Shown one piece after another: positions 43,416-53,349 of a stretch of DNA of 62,000 nucleotides (positions are counted from its first letter, which is position 1; each line of letters starts with the position of its first letter). The stretch lies in the NCBI GenBank assembly GCA_905221605.1, contig CAJNDS010002831.1, forward strand, positions 1 to 62,000. Direction: 5' to 3'. The stretch is from Symbiodinium natans (lineage: Eukaryota; Sar; Dinophyceae; Suessiales; Symbiodiniaceae). A program made the translations under genes and the position numbers. The notes beneath the pieces are model-generated. The model saw only the letters and a program-made list of their open reading frames with translations, did no database searches and had not been told where the DNA came from.

Positions 43416-43652
43416 GTGAGTTTCTCCTGGCCTTGGGATTTAGGGTGGGAGTTTTCCTCCAGGACCGCGAGTTTGCGGAAATGCCTTTCTGCTGTACTTG
43501 GAACCGACTCTCCATCGAAGTGCCACGCCGAAGGCGCCCAGCGAAAGTCCACCGAATCCAAGCACCTGGTGGTGTGGCGGTTGTCTTTCTGGGCGTTTCT
43601 TACCCCCAACTTAGCTGGCTCTTAGCCTCCTCTTCCACCTGAAGCCGCAAAA

Positions 43653-43663
43653 GCCATTTTGGC
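43653..43663 (+). promoter_or_regulatory. Spliced-leader-like core upstream of start codon
   Basis: GCCATTTTGGC, within AAAAGCCATTTTGGCACCTG, matches the core of the dinoflagellate trans-spliced leader (which ends TAGCCATTTTGGCTCAAG). It lies 44 bp upstream of the ATG at 43707. Such relics in genomic DNA are known to mark genes reinserted from processed mRNA. Confidence 0.5.
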
Positions 43664-43706
43664 ACCTGAACTTGCAGCGCCTTCTCACACACCTCTTCTC
43701 TGAGCC

Positions 43707-46700
43707 ATGGCCATGCTCGCGCTCTTGGGGCTGTTGCTTCCGGCCCTCTCAGGAGCCCAGGGGGATTACCAGAAGTACTTCCAGAGCTACATGGGCGGCA
43801 GTGGTGGCAGTGGTGGCAGTGGTGACTACCAGAAGTACTACCAGAGTTACATGGGTGGCGGCAGTGGTGGTGGTGACTACCAGAAATATTTCAAGAACTA
43901 CATGTCAAAGTACGGCTCAGGTGCATCCGGCGGCTATGAGAGCTTCATGTCGAAGTATGCCGGCAACTATGCAAGCAAGTACATGCCATCATCTGCAACC
44001 CAGCAGGAGTCAGCCGAAGGCGCGGATAAGCCCGTGAGCTTCGCTGCGGACAACGACAAGGATGCCGGCAGCTCCAAGGAGTCTAAGGAGGATCGTGACA
44101 CAGAAGACGCCCAGCACGGCTCACAGGAAGGCTCTTTCCAGAAGTACATGGACTATGCCAAGTACACGCAGAGTCATGGCTCGCAGGCAAGGGGCGCTTG
44201 ATGCATGAGATGCGGCCAGCAGCAATGCTAGGTGTAGGTTTCTTCGTGTGCTTCATCTTCGCTAGGTGTGAAAAAGCCTTCCTTTTATTCAACCCCTGAT
44301 CAGGGAAGTGGTTACCAGCAGTACATGGATTACTCCAAGTACACACAGAATCATGGCTCGCAGGGCGGTGACTACAAACAGTACATGCAGTCCTATGGCG
44401 GTGACTATAACAAGTACATGCAAGGGCATGGCGCACAGGCCCCGCCCCTTTGTCGGGGAGTGTTTCGGCAAGTTGCACATGTTCTTTCGGGGGTCGGTTG
44501 GCTTAATGTAAACGGTTGTTTTAGCATCGGGTTGATTGAGTACCAGCCGCACCAGTAAGACTCACAAGACTCACAAAAAGGACCTCGTGACTCATACTCG
44601 CCATCTTGTGCTTGAAAACCAGGCGAAGAGCTCGAACCCTTGGTGCATAAAATATCACCCGCGGGGCCTCATAAGTGAAGATAGAGAAGCCTCATACCTG
44701 CACTTTGTCCCACGCCTCATAACCGCACACATAAAAACGCCTCATACCTGTGTGTTCGAAAGAAGGTTTAAAGGACGTATGGCGAGTTTTTTCTGCGAAA
44801 TCCCCGTCTAAGTTTAAGAGAAAATATTTTTACCCCAACCCAGGAAGAATCACGTAGATCCGGGATGCCACTGTGCCACTGTTGAGGAAAAAGACGTAAA
44901 TCCAGGGTGACATAGCTGAGGGAAAACACGTACATCCGCCGCCCTCAGCAGGTGGAAAGTTTTTCTTCGTCTGCGGTCCATGTCTCGGAGGATCCAGAAA
45001 ATAGGAGCGAGTGCATGGCCGTGAGATATCTCGAAATAGACTCTGCACCTTGAAAACAACACCAAAACACACAAAAAGAGGGCCCTGGCCACTTGTAAGG
45101 AAAGCAAAGAAATCCTGGGCCCAGACAGCAACAAGTCGTATAAACTGAGGACATAGCAGTGGAATGAAAAAAAGCTGTCCATCAGTGAGTTTTATCGACA
45201 CCGCAGTTGGGGCTTTTGTTGAACAAATATTGGGTTTGTAATGGGTCAGTACGGGTGGCGTTTTTTTGTTTTTCCCCCCCCCCCCCCTGCTTTCGGGTAC
45301 AGAATCTCAACACCGCATCCCGAAAGAATGAAGAAAGCCTTCCATTGAGAAGCCCCGGAAAACATGCACCAAACACACGAAACCCCGAAACCACCCCAGA
45401 ATGTCAACACCGCGCCCCGAAGCCTCCAAATTGAAGCCATATGTTGGGTTCCATTCTGACACGATCGATCTATGGTGACCCGCAGACTCAAAAGAGCGCC
45501 AACACTGTGACCTGAAATCCCTAACACACCTAGAAAAAAAGCGTCTGCTTCCTGACGCCTGGCTTCCTCAATCCCGTACACCATATACGTCAAATTTTCC
45601 CGTCTGTGGCGAAATCACGTACAATCCAAGTGACTACTCTTAATCCGTCGTTTTCACGCGCAGGTGTGCCACACTACATCTCCTAGTAGGATTCAGCGTT
45701 TGGCCTCATCTTTTCCAGTTTAGGCCACCTCCGTTGTAAGGGTTTAGGGCTTGCCACACACGCCACATCCGCCTATAGGGTCCAGGGTCTAGGGCTTTCG
45801 GGCTCTCAGAGGGGTTGAGGGCTCGTGTCCACCCCCATACGCAAGAGCGCGTCTGCAGTGGCATGTGCGCAGCGCGAAAGCCTGCGACAGAATCATGGCT
45901 CGCAGGGCGGTGACTACAAGCAGTACATGCAGTCCTACGGCGGTGACTACAGCAAGTACATGCAAGGGCATGGCTCGCAGGCCCCGCCCCTTTTGTCGGG
46001 GAGTGTTTCGGCAAGTTGCGCACGTTCTTTCGGGGGTCGGTTGGCTTAATGTAAACGGTTTCTTTAAGCATCGCTTTGATTGAGTACCAGCCGCACCATT
46101 AAGACTCACAGACAGGATCTCGTGACTGGCGAAGAGCTCGAACCCTTGCTGCATCACACATCACCCTCCTAGGGCCTCATAAGTGAAGATAGAGAAGCCT
46201 CATACCTGCACCTTGTCCCACGCCTCATAGCTGCACACATAAAACCGCCTCATATGCCACACCACATCTCTTTGTAATTAGGGTTCAGCGATGGGGCCTT
46301 CGAGTTTAGGCCGTTGTAGGGTTTAGGGCTTGCCACACGCGCCACATCCGCCTATAGCGTGTCCACCCCATACGCAAGAGCGTCTGCAGTGGCATGTGCG
46401 CAGTGCGAAAGCCTGCGACAGAATCATGGCTCGCAGGGCGGTGACTACAAACAGTACATGCAGTCCTACGGCGGTGACTACAGCAAGTACATGCAAGGGC
46501 ATGGCTCGCAGGCCCCGCCCCTTTTGTCGGGGAGTGTTTCGGCAAGTTGCACACGTTCTTTCGGGGGTCGGTTGGCTTAATGTAAACGGTTTTTTTAAGC
46601 ATCGCTTTGATTGAGTACCAGCCGCACCATTAAGACTCACAGACAGGATCTCGTGACTGGCGAAGAGCTCGAACCCTTGCTGCATCACACATCACCCTCC

Positions 46701-49074
46701 TAGGGCCTCATAAGTGAAGATAGAGAAGCCTCATACCTGCACCTTGTCCCAGGCCTCATAGCTGCACACATAAAACCGCCTCATATGCCACACCACATCT
46801 CTTTGTAATTAGGGTTCAGCGATGGGGCCTTCGAGTTTAGGCCGTTGTAGGGTTTAGGGCTTGCCACACGCGCCACATCCGCCTATAGCGTGTCCACCCC
46901 ATACGCAAGAGCGTCTGCAGTGGCATGTGCGCAGTGCGAAAGCCTGCGACAGAATCATGGCTCGCAGGGCGGTGACTACAAACAGTACATGCAGTCCTAC
47001 GGCGGTGACTACAGCAAGTACATGCAAGGGCATGGCTCGCAGGCCCCGCCCCTTTTGTCGGGGAGTGTTTCGGCAAGTTGCACACGTTCTTTCGGGGGTC
47101 GGTTGGCTTAATGTAAACGGTTTTTTTAAGCATCGCTTTGATTGAGTACCAGCCGCACCATTAAGACTCACAGACAGGATCTCGTGACTGGCGAAGAGCT
47201 CGAACCCTTGCTGCATCACACATCACCCTCCTAGGGCCTCATAAGTGAAGATAGAGAAGCCTCATACCTGCACCTTGTCCCACGCCTCATAACTGCACAC
47301 ATAAAAACGCCTCATATGCCACACCACATCTCTTTGTAGGATTCAGCGATGGGCCTTCGAGTTTAGGCCGTTGCAGGGTTTAGGGCTTGCCACACGCGCC
47401 ACATCCGCCTATAGCGTGTCCACCCCATACGCAAGAGCGTCTGCAGTGGCATGTGCGCAGCGCGAAAGCCTGCGACAGAATCATGGCTCGCAGGGCGGTG
47501 ACTACAAGCAGTACATGCAGTCCTACGGCGGTGACTACAGCAAGTACATGCAAGGGCATGGCTCGCAGGCCCCGCCTTTTGTCGGGGAGTGTTTCGGCAA
47601 GTTGCACACGTTCTTTCGGGGGTCGGTTGGCTTAATGTAAACAGTTTTTTTAAAGCATCGCTTTGATTGAGTACCAGCCGCACCATTAAGACTCACAGAC
47701 AGGATCTCGTGACTGGCGAAGAGCTCGAACCCTTGCTGCATCACACATCACCCTCCTAGGGCCTCATAAGTGAAGATAGAGAAGCCTCATACCTGCACCT
47801 TGTCCCACGCCTCATAACTGCACACATAAAACCGCCTCATATGCCACACCACATCTCTTTGTAGGATTCAGCGATGGGCCTTCGAGTTTAGGCCGTTGTA
47901 GGGTTTAGGGCTTGCCACACGCGCCACATCCGCCCATAGCGTGTCCACCCCATATGCAAGAGCGTCTGCAGTGGCATGTGCGCAGCGCGAAAGCCTGCGA
48001 CAGAATCATGGCTCGCAGGGCGGTGACTTCAAACAGTACATGCAGTCCTACGGCGGTGACTACAGCAAGTACATGCAAGGGCATGGCTCACAGGCCCCGC
48101 CCTTTTGTCGGGGAGTGTTTCGGCAAGTTGCGCACGTTCTTTCGGGGGTCGGTTGGCTTAATGTAAACGGTTTTTTTAAGCATCGCTTTGATTGAGTACC
48201 AGCCGCACCATTAAGACTCACAGACAGGACCTCGTGACTGGCGAAGAGCTCGAACCCTTGCTGCATCACACATCACCCTCCTAGGGCCTCATTAGTGAAG
48301 ATAGAGAAGCCTCATACCTGCTCTTTGTAGGATTCAGCGTTTGGCCTTCGAGTTTAGGCCATCTCCGTTACACGGCTTAGGGCTTGCCACACATCCGCCC
48401 ATAGGGTCCGGGGTCTAGGGCTTTCGGGCTCTCAGAGGGGTTGAGGGCTCGTGTAGACGCGCCATACGCAAGAGCGTGTCTGCAGTGGCATGTGCGCGGT
48501 GCGAAAGCCTGCGTTTGATTTGGCCCCTGATCAGGGAAGTGGTTACCAGCAGTACATGCAGTCCAACACCGGCCCCACGCTGCTGGTAAGTGGCCAGAAC
48601 ACGGAGGAAGCGGAAGAGAGCAAGGAGCGCGAGGAGGAGAAGCAACGGCTTCACGATGAGCTGGCCTCAGAGCAAGCGCTGCTGCAGAAGGAGCAGGAGC
48701 ACTTGCACCAAGAGCTGGCTGCAGAGCAGAAGGAACAGGAGGAAGAGCAGGAACACTTGCGTCAAGAGCTGGCCGACGAGGCAAAGCAAGAGCAGAAGCA
48801 GCGGGAAGAAGAACGGGAACAGTTGCGCAAAGAGCTGGCTGCCGAGGCAGAGCAAGAGCGGAAAGAGCAGGAGGAGGAGCAGAAGAAGGAGCAGCCGAGC
48901 GCGCCGGCGCTGCTGGCAGCCAGCGCAAGTGGGCCCCGCCCCGTGCTGCTCGGAGCCAGCATCCTTGCGGTTGGGGGAGTGGTCGCTGGATTCGCGGCGC
49001 ACCTCCGACGCCAACGCCAAGTGCTGGAGGAATCCGATGGCCTCCTGTACGTGGAAGCGCCGATGGAGGTTTGA
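43707..49074 (+). CDS. Secreted, membrane-anchored Tyr-Lys-Tyr repeat protein
   Basis: Eight phase-0 exons: 43707-44186, 44304-44438, five 75-bp exons (45906-45980, 46437-46511, 46968-47042, 47494-47568, 48019-48093) and 48535-49074, giving about 509 residues. The protein has a signal peptide (MAMLALLGLLLPALSGAQG), repeats such as GDYQKYFQSYMGG, then 25-residue units (GGDYKQYMQSYGGDYSKYMQ plus GHGSQ). A Glu/Gln/Lys-rich coiled coil of about 85 residues, one membrane span (LLGASILAVGGVVAGFAAHL) and a 20-residue tail follow. Every donor is GC after CAG and every acceptor is AG followed by G. Exons 3-7 could start 15 bp further upstream without changing phase. The layout suggests a cell-surface or vesicle protein with an extracellular Tyr-rich adhesive or fibrous region; function is inferred only. 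The family is unknown to me. Confidence 0.75.
44755..45660. other. ~0.9-kb insertion within the repeat-unit intron
   Basis: Intron 2 of the Tyr-repeat gene (44439-45905) contains sequence matching the other unit introns on both sides, interrupted by about 900 bp of unrelated DNA. The insert has three or four ACGTA(A/G/C)ATCC(G/A) motifs at ~40-bp spacing (44852-44940) and a poly-C run (45277-45287). No terminal repeats or coding frame were seen. Confidence 0.55.
45660..48330 (+). repeat. Five tandem intron-exon units of 525-531 bp
   Basis: Each unit carries one 75-bp exon plus about 450 bp of intron. Exon start spacings are 531, 531, 526 and 525 bp. The units ending at exons 46437 and 46968 are almost identical base for base; the outer ones carry small indels. 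Each intron starts with GCCCCGCCCCTTTTGTCGGGG (spacing varies) and includes a short GTAGGGTTTAGGGC stretch. Confidence 0.95.
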
Positions 49075-49424
49075 GTAGTCGCGGTAGTCGGTGCCTGAGC
49101 TTTGCTGGCCAACAGGATATGCTCGACTCCCAAACTTCCAAAACCCAAAGCCCCTCCACTCAGGCATGTTGGCCAGTATAGTTGGCTCCTCCCCTCTCTG
49201 CACATCTCGGGGCTGAGACCTCACCGAACCTTGTGCTTGCGTTTCAACTTTCTCGGGGCGCGTGAACTCCGACGGCACATGCCTCTAGCTGCAGGGCACA
49301 CTCTTGAGCTTCAATCCCCCTTTGAAGCCTGAAGCACGCTTACGTGCCAGCCTGGGTGGCATCAAGCCTTCGGGTCCGACAGCGCGAGACTGCACAGCTC
49401 ACACTATAACCCTATAAGCCCCAA

Positions 49425-49458
49425 CCCTAAACCCTAAACCCTAAACCCCAAACCCCAG
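49425..49458. repeat. CCCTAAA telomere-like array
   Basis: Short array after the Tyr-repeat gene. An opposed TTTAGGG block occurs at 49827-49900 just before the next exon. Between them are AT-rich DNA and no supported gene. Confidence 0.85.
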
Positions 49459-49915
49459 AAACTCGTTTGGGAGGATAAGACACCCTCGGCTGCTGCATGC
49501 GAATCACTCCAGACCGCAGGGGCAACAGACCTGCGGGACCTCATATAAATCGCAAGCTCTTTGGCGTCCTCTTCTTGGGGGCTTATATATGTATATAAAA
49601 TATACAGACGATGTAAATACATATTGTAGAGATAGAATAGAGCAGAATTTAACATAACAGTTTTTGGGAGTCTTTCAGGGGAGTCTTTCAGGGGGCCGTT
49701 CGAAAGGCCCTCAGGTGATTTGTTTGGAGTCCTGTGGGCCAGCCCTCTGCTGGCAGAACTCTGCGACCGCTCGTGGTGAAAAAGAAGGCCGCCTGTGGAG
49801 GCGCTTCAAAGGCTTGGACGGTCTAGGGTTTATAGGGTTTATAGGGTTTAGGGTTTAGGGTCGATAGGGTTGAGGGTTTAGGGTTTAGGGTTTAGGGTTA
49901 TGAGGATTTTTACAG

Positions 49916-49981
49916 GCAGCCTTCAAGAGTACGGAGCTTCCAGACATGTGGGATGTCGCTGCACCCAAGCCTAGGTCGCAG
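49916..49981 (+). CDS. Short exon, unknown gene
   Basis: After a TTTTTACAG acceptor it reads AAFKSTELPDMWDVAAPKPR, then SQ, 66 bp, phase 0 at both ends, ending CAG before a GC donor (GCCTGG). Not recognised. The DNA from 49982 to 50671 shows no exon I can support. Confidence 0.45.
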
Positions 49982-50671
49982 GCCTGGTGGTGGAGAGCTT
50001 CTACCCACAGCCACTGGAGGCTGAGCTGCAACAATCACCATCAGGGGGCCTTCCAGAAAGGGACCCTCACTTGGGGTTTTGGGGATCCTGGTTTGGGGTT
50101 TGTGTTGCTTGAGACCTGACATGTTTCCGACGTTGGGACAGAGGGCCGACTAGGCCCTTGGTATTCCCCGATGGCGCCGCCACATGGTGTTTGGGGTGTG
50201 GGGAGTGAGGGTCCCTAAGCAAAAGCCCCCCAAAAAGACTCCCAAGACTGTTGTTGAAGATTGAGAGAGGCGCTCCTGGCAGAAGCCCTCGGCACACCCC
50301 GCAACGACCCCCCAAGGCCCAGGCTTTCTAAGAAACTACGATGGCCGACGATGGCCCCCAGGCATCTCTTCTGCTTGCGAGGTGAACACGGGCATGCTCG
50401 TTTCCATCTTCATCATGCTCTGCGGCCGGGGCCACACTGCCAGTTTGGGGGATTTCTACCACGAGCCTTTATAGGCTTACATTGCTGCAGCTCGAATGTG
50501 TTCAGAGTTTAGGCCAAACCATGAAGATCAAGGCAGTGGCCTCTACGCCTCCCGCATGCCACGTCAGCACCTGACCGGGGTCCAGCGCTCAGATGCTCGG
50601 GCAGCCCGCTACAGATTCTGTGCTTACTGGCGAGGGTTTCCGGCTTAAGGGCCGTTGAGGGTTCAGGGCAG

Positions 50672-50749
50672 ATGCTCTGGGTATTCGAGCTTCTTGGGCA
50701 TTTGCGGTCAGCCTCCGCTAAGAAACAAAAGCGTCGAAAGCCCTCCAAG
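50672..50749 (+). CDS. Short exon, unknown gene
   Basis: After GGGCAG it reads MLWVFELLGHLRSASAKKQK, then RRKPSK, and ends CCAAG before a good GTGAGG donor. It is 78 bp, phase 0. It starts with ATG directly at the acceptor, so it could be the first coding exon after a 5' UTR or spliced-leader site. Confidence 0.45.
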
Positions 50750-51117
50750 GTGAGGATGTTGGCATGTTGGCGTCAAGGCTGTTGCCACTGTTGCCTCCTG
50801 TTGCTCCTAACAGTCCCTAAGAACGAGAGCTTTATTCTTCTTGCACGAAGCTCTCCATCGCCATTCCATTCGATTTTCCAACCTCTTGCGACCCTAGTAT
50901 GTCCAGCACTAGGTAGGCCCTTGAAAAAGATTGTCCCTTATTGGGTTTAGGAAGATCATATTCAGGAACATTTTTCAGAGGGTTTGAAGGTTTGAAGGGC
51001 CATCCTAGAGCATCGCAGATGTCCCCGCCCCCCCCCCGGCCCCCCCCGCCCCCCCCCTGACCGCCCTACCCCCCCCTCCACAAACGTGCGCCGCCACGCC
51101 TTCGTTCCTCGCACGAG

Positions 51118-51173
51118 GTCGGCTGGGCCCTGCTGAACGCCTTCTTCGCGGTGGCGGACCGTCTTCTGCAGAG
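51118..51173 (+). CDS. Short exon, unknown gene
   Basis: After GCACGAG it reads VGWALLNAFFAVADRLLQ, a hydrophobic helix, ending AG before a GC donor. A C-rich tract (51025-51070) precedes it. It may belong with the exons at 50672 and 51929. Confidence 0.4.
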
Positions 51174-51819
51174 GCCAAAAGGGTTGAGCGCTTGAGGTGG
51201 GTGCGGTGGGTACGGTTGGGTTACTGTAGCCTAATTGTATCAACCCTAAACCCTAAACCCTAAGTTAATTTGCAGTTCCCTGCCGAGCGTGAGGGCTTCT
51301 CAATTGCCTTGGCAATCAGCAAGCCTTGCAGGCTCATGCTGGCCCCGGAGCTGGCACCAGCGGGAGCCTCAGGGGCCCCGGCGCTGAAGACCCGAAGTGC
51401 GAGTCCGTAGCCCAGAAGCCGCCACCCTCCCGCCTCCCCCCCCCCCCCTCTCCTAAAACCTGTGAACCTAACCAGGCTCGGAAGTCTCTATGGGGCCTGA
51501 AAAAGAATGCACACCCAGAACCCTAAAGTTAGCTGCCCAAACCTCTCAGAAAAAGTGTCGAGAGTTGCTCCAAGCTGACGGTCTTTTGACCCGGCCCGAA
51601 GGTCTAGGGACAATCTCATCTACGCAGCTTCCTTCATCCGAGGCTTTATGAATCCCATGTGGGGGGTTGATCTAAAGGTCCTTCTGGGGGAATTATTTCA
51701 AGGGGAAAAAATACATATATATATATATACAGGGCCATTTTTGAACACAGGTATGTTATATGCTGATCAACTCCCAAGTCTGACGAGCTTCCCTTATCCC
51801 GAAGCCCTAAGCTGTAAAC

Positions 51820-51927
51820 CCCTATAAGAGGCTTCTATGAACAGATATGTACCCAACTTCCTTTTGAGAAGGAGCCCCTATAAGGCTTATATGAACAGAT
51901 ATGGTTCCCAACTTCCTATTTTTAAAA
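51820..51927. repeat. Two tandem copies of a ~54-bp unit
   Basis: Both copies contain CCCCTATAA, GGCTT, ATGAACAGATATG and CCCAACTTCCT. They sit directly upstream of the acceptor of the exon at 51929. Confidence 0.85.
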
Positions 51928-51928
51928 G

Positions 51929-51984
51929 GTCGACATCTCCAAATGCGGCGTCACGCTGCTCAACAACTTGGGAGGCGTGCTTGG
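51929..51984 (+). CDS. Short exon, unknown gene
   Basis: After TAAAAG it reads VDISKCGVTLLNNLGGVLG, ending before a GTCGGT donor. Degenerate TTAGGG/TTATTGGGG repeats follow (52000-52135). Not recognised. From 52136 to 53349 I found no convincing exon; a frame at 53086-53298 starting MPLLLEDVTQQCRLSEVERL is a weak candidate. Confidence 0.45.
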
Positions 51985-53349
51985 GTCGGTCGATCAGGGT
52001 TGAGGGTTCTTAGGGCTCTTAGGGGTAATTAGGGGTTATTGGGGTTCTTAGGGCTCTTCGGGGTATTGGGGTTATTAGGGTTGTTTGGGTTACTAGGGTT
52101 ATTAGGCTAATTGGAGTTAATAGGGTTTAGGGTTAGACGTCCTTGGAAGCTTTCAGACCCTTAAACAGTGTGTCGGCACTGAGGTCACAACATGAGCACG
52201 AGGGGGGCGTTAGGTCGATGCGGCCGGGCGGGGCCCACGGCCCGGACCCTTTGCGGTTTTTCTCTTGAAGCCTTCTCATGCTCACTTTTCGAATATCGCG
52301 CCCTCGCCTAGGGGTGGGCGTGGGCAAGCTCGCCGTCCTCGATTTTTTTTTTGGGCTTTTGTGTTCGTGAAATGCGAAACTGTCATCACTTTTGGACGTC
52401 CGGGCTCACCAAATCACCAAATGCGAAACAGATGGACGTCTGTGTTCGTTCGCCAAATGCGACGGATCTTGCAGTGTTGAAGCTTTTTAGGGAAGGGTTT
52501 TGACCAACCCCCCCCCAACCCCCCACGGGCATCCAAGCATCGGGCTGCAGACTTACGGTCAGCTTGGCCGCTCAATCTGCTTAGCCCCAATTCCGTGGCT
52601 TGCGCGGTATATTCTACTGTAATCTTTTGCTCCGAGTGAAAGACTTGTAGGAGCCACGCCGCAAGCCGCCTCATAGGCTTCAAAGCCCTTCAGCCCAAAT
52701 CCCGGAAAACTCGGCCGCCAAGCTCCAGGTATGGTGCCCGTGTTGCTTTGTGCCATCGCGACACAGGAGCCCACAGAGAACGCTTGAGGGTTTGGGGCCC
52801 TGGCTTTGGGATCAGGATGTCGTGGTACAGTTGGGCACAAGCTGACACCCCCCACAGCACCCGACACTCCTGGCATCCTTGCGTTGAGCCGAGTCGATGC
52901 ACAAAACGTGCCCCTCTCTCAGCCCTAAATGCCCAGCAAGAGACGACGGAGCCGCTGCGCAGGAGTGGAGGGAGCTGCCCCATCTGCTCGGGAGCCTGGG
53001 CAGTGCTAAGACTGCTAAGAGCCTTGAGAGGGCGGCATGAGCAACAAAAGGGCTATGGGGACAGCGGCACGGGAGTTGGGCCACGATGCCCCTGTTGCTG
53101 GAGGATGTCACTCAGCAATGCAGGCTCTCAGAGGTAGAGCGCCTGTACCTTTTCATGCAGCTGCTACAGGAAGGGTGCTCAATCACCAGCTGTCAGTACG
53201 CCACGTCCATCACCCACATCTCCCTTGCGGAACTGTCTGGACCCTTGCTAGGAAACTTCATCCCTCAATCACCCTATAATAAGCTTGCTCCTGCTTAAAA
53301 AACAAAGGCGGCGGGGGAGGCGCGCTCACTTCCTGAGCGCGCGCGTGCC

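Noticed and set aside
45906-48093. Evenly spaced repeats suggesting a CRISPR array
   Set aside because: Period is 525-531 bp, repeats include whole introns and in-frame exons, and the organism is eukaryotic.
48377-49159. 260-residue minus-strand open frame
   Set aside because: It is the reverse of the coiled-coil exon of the Tyr-repeat gene; Leu/Ala/Pro-rich sequence is expected from the reverse of Glu/Gln/Lys codons.
53086-53298. Frame starting MPLLLEDVTQQCRLSEVERL as a gene
   Set aside because: Plausible composition only; no supported splice sites, and an overlapping frame is equally long.
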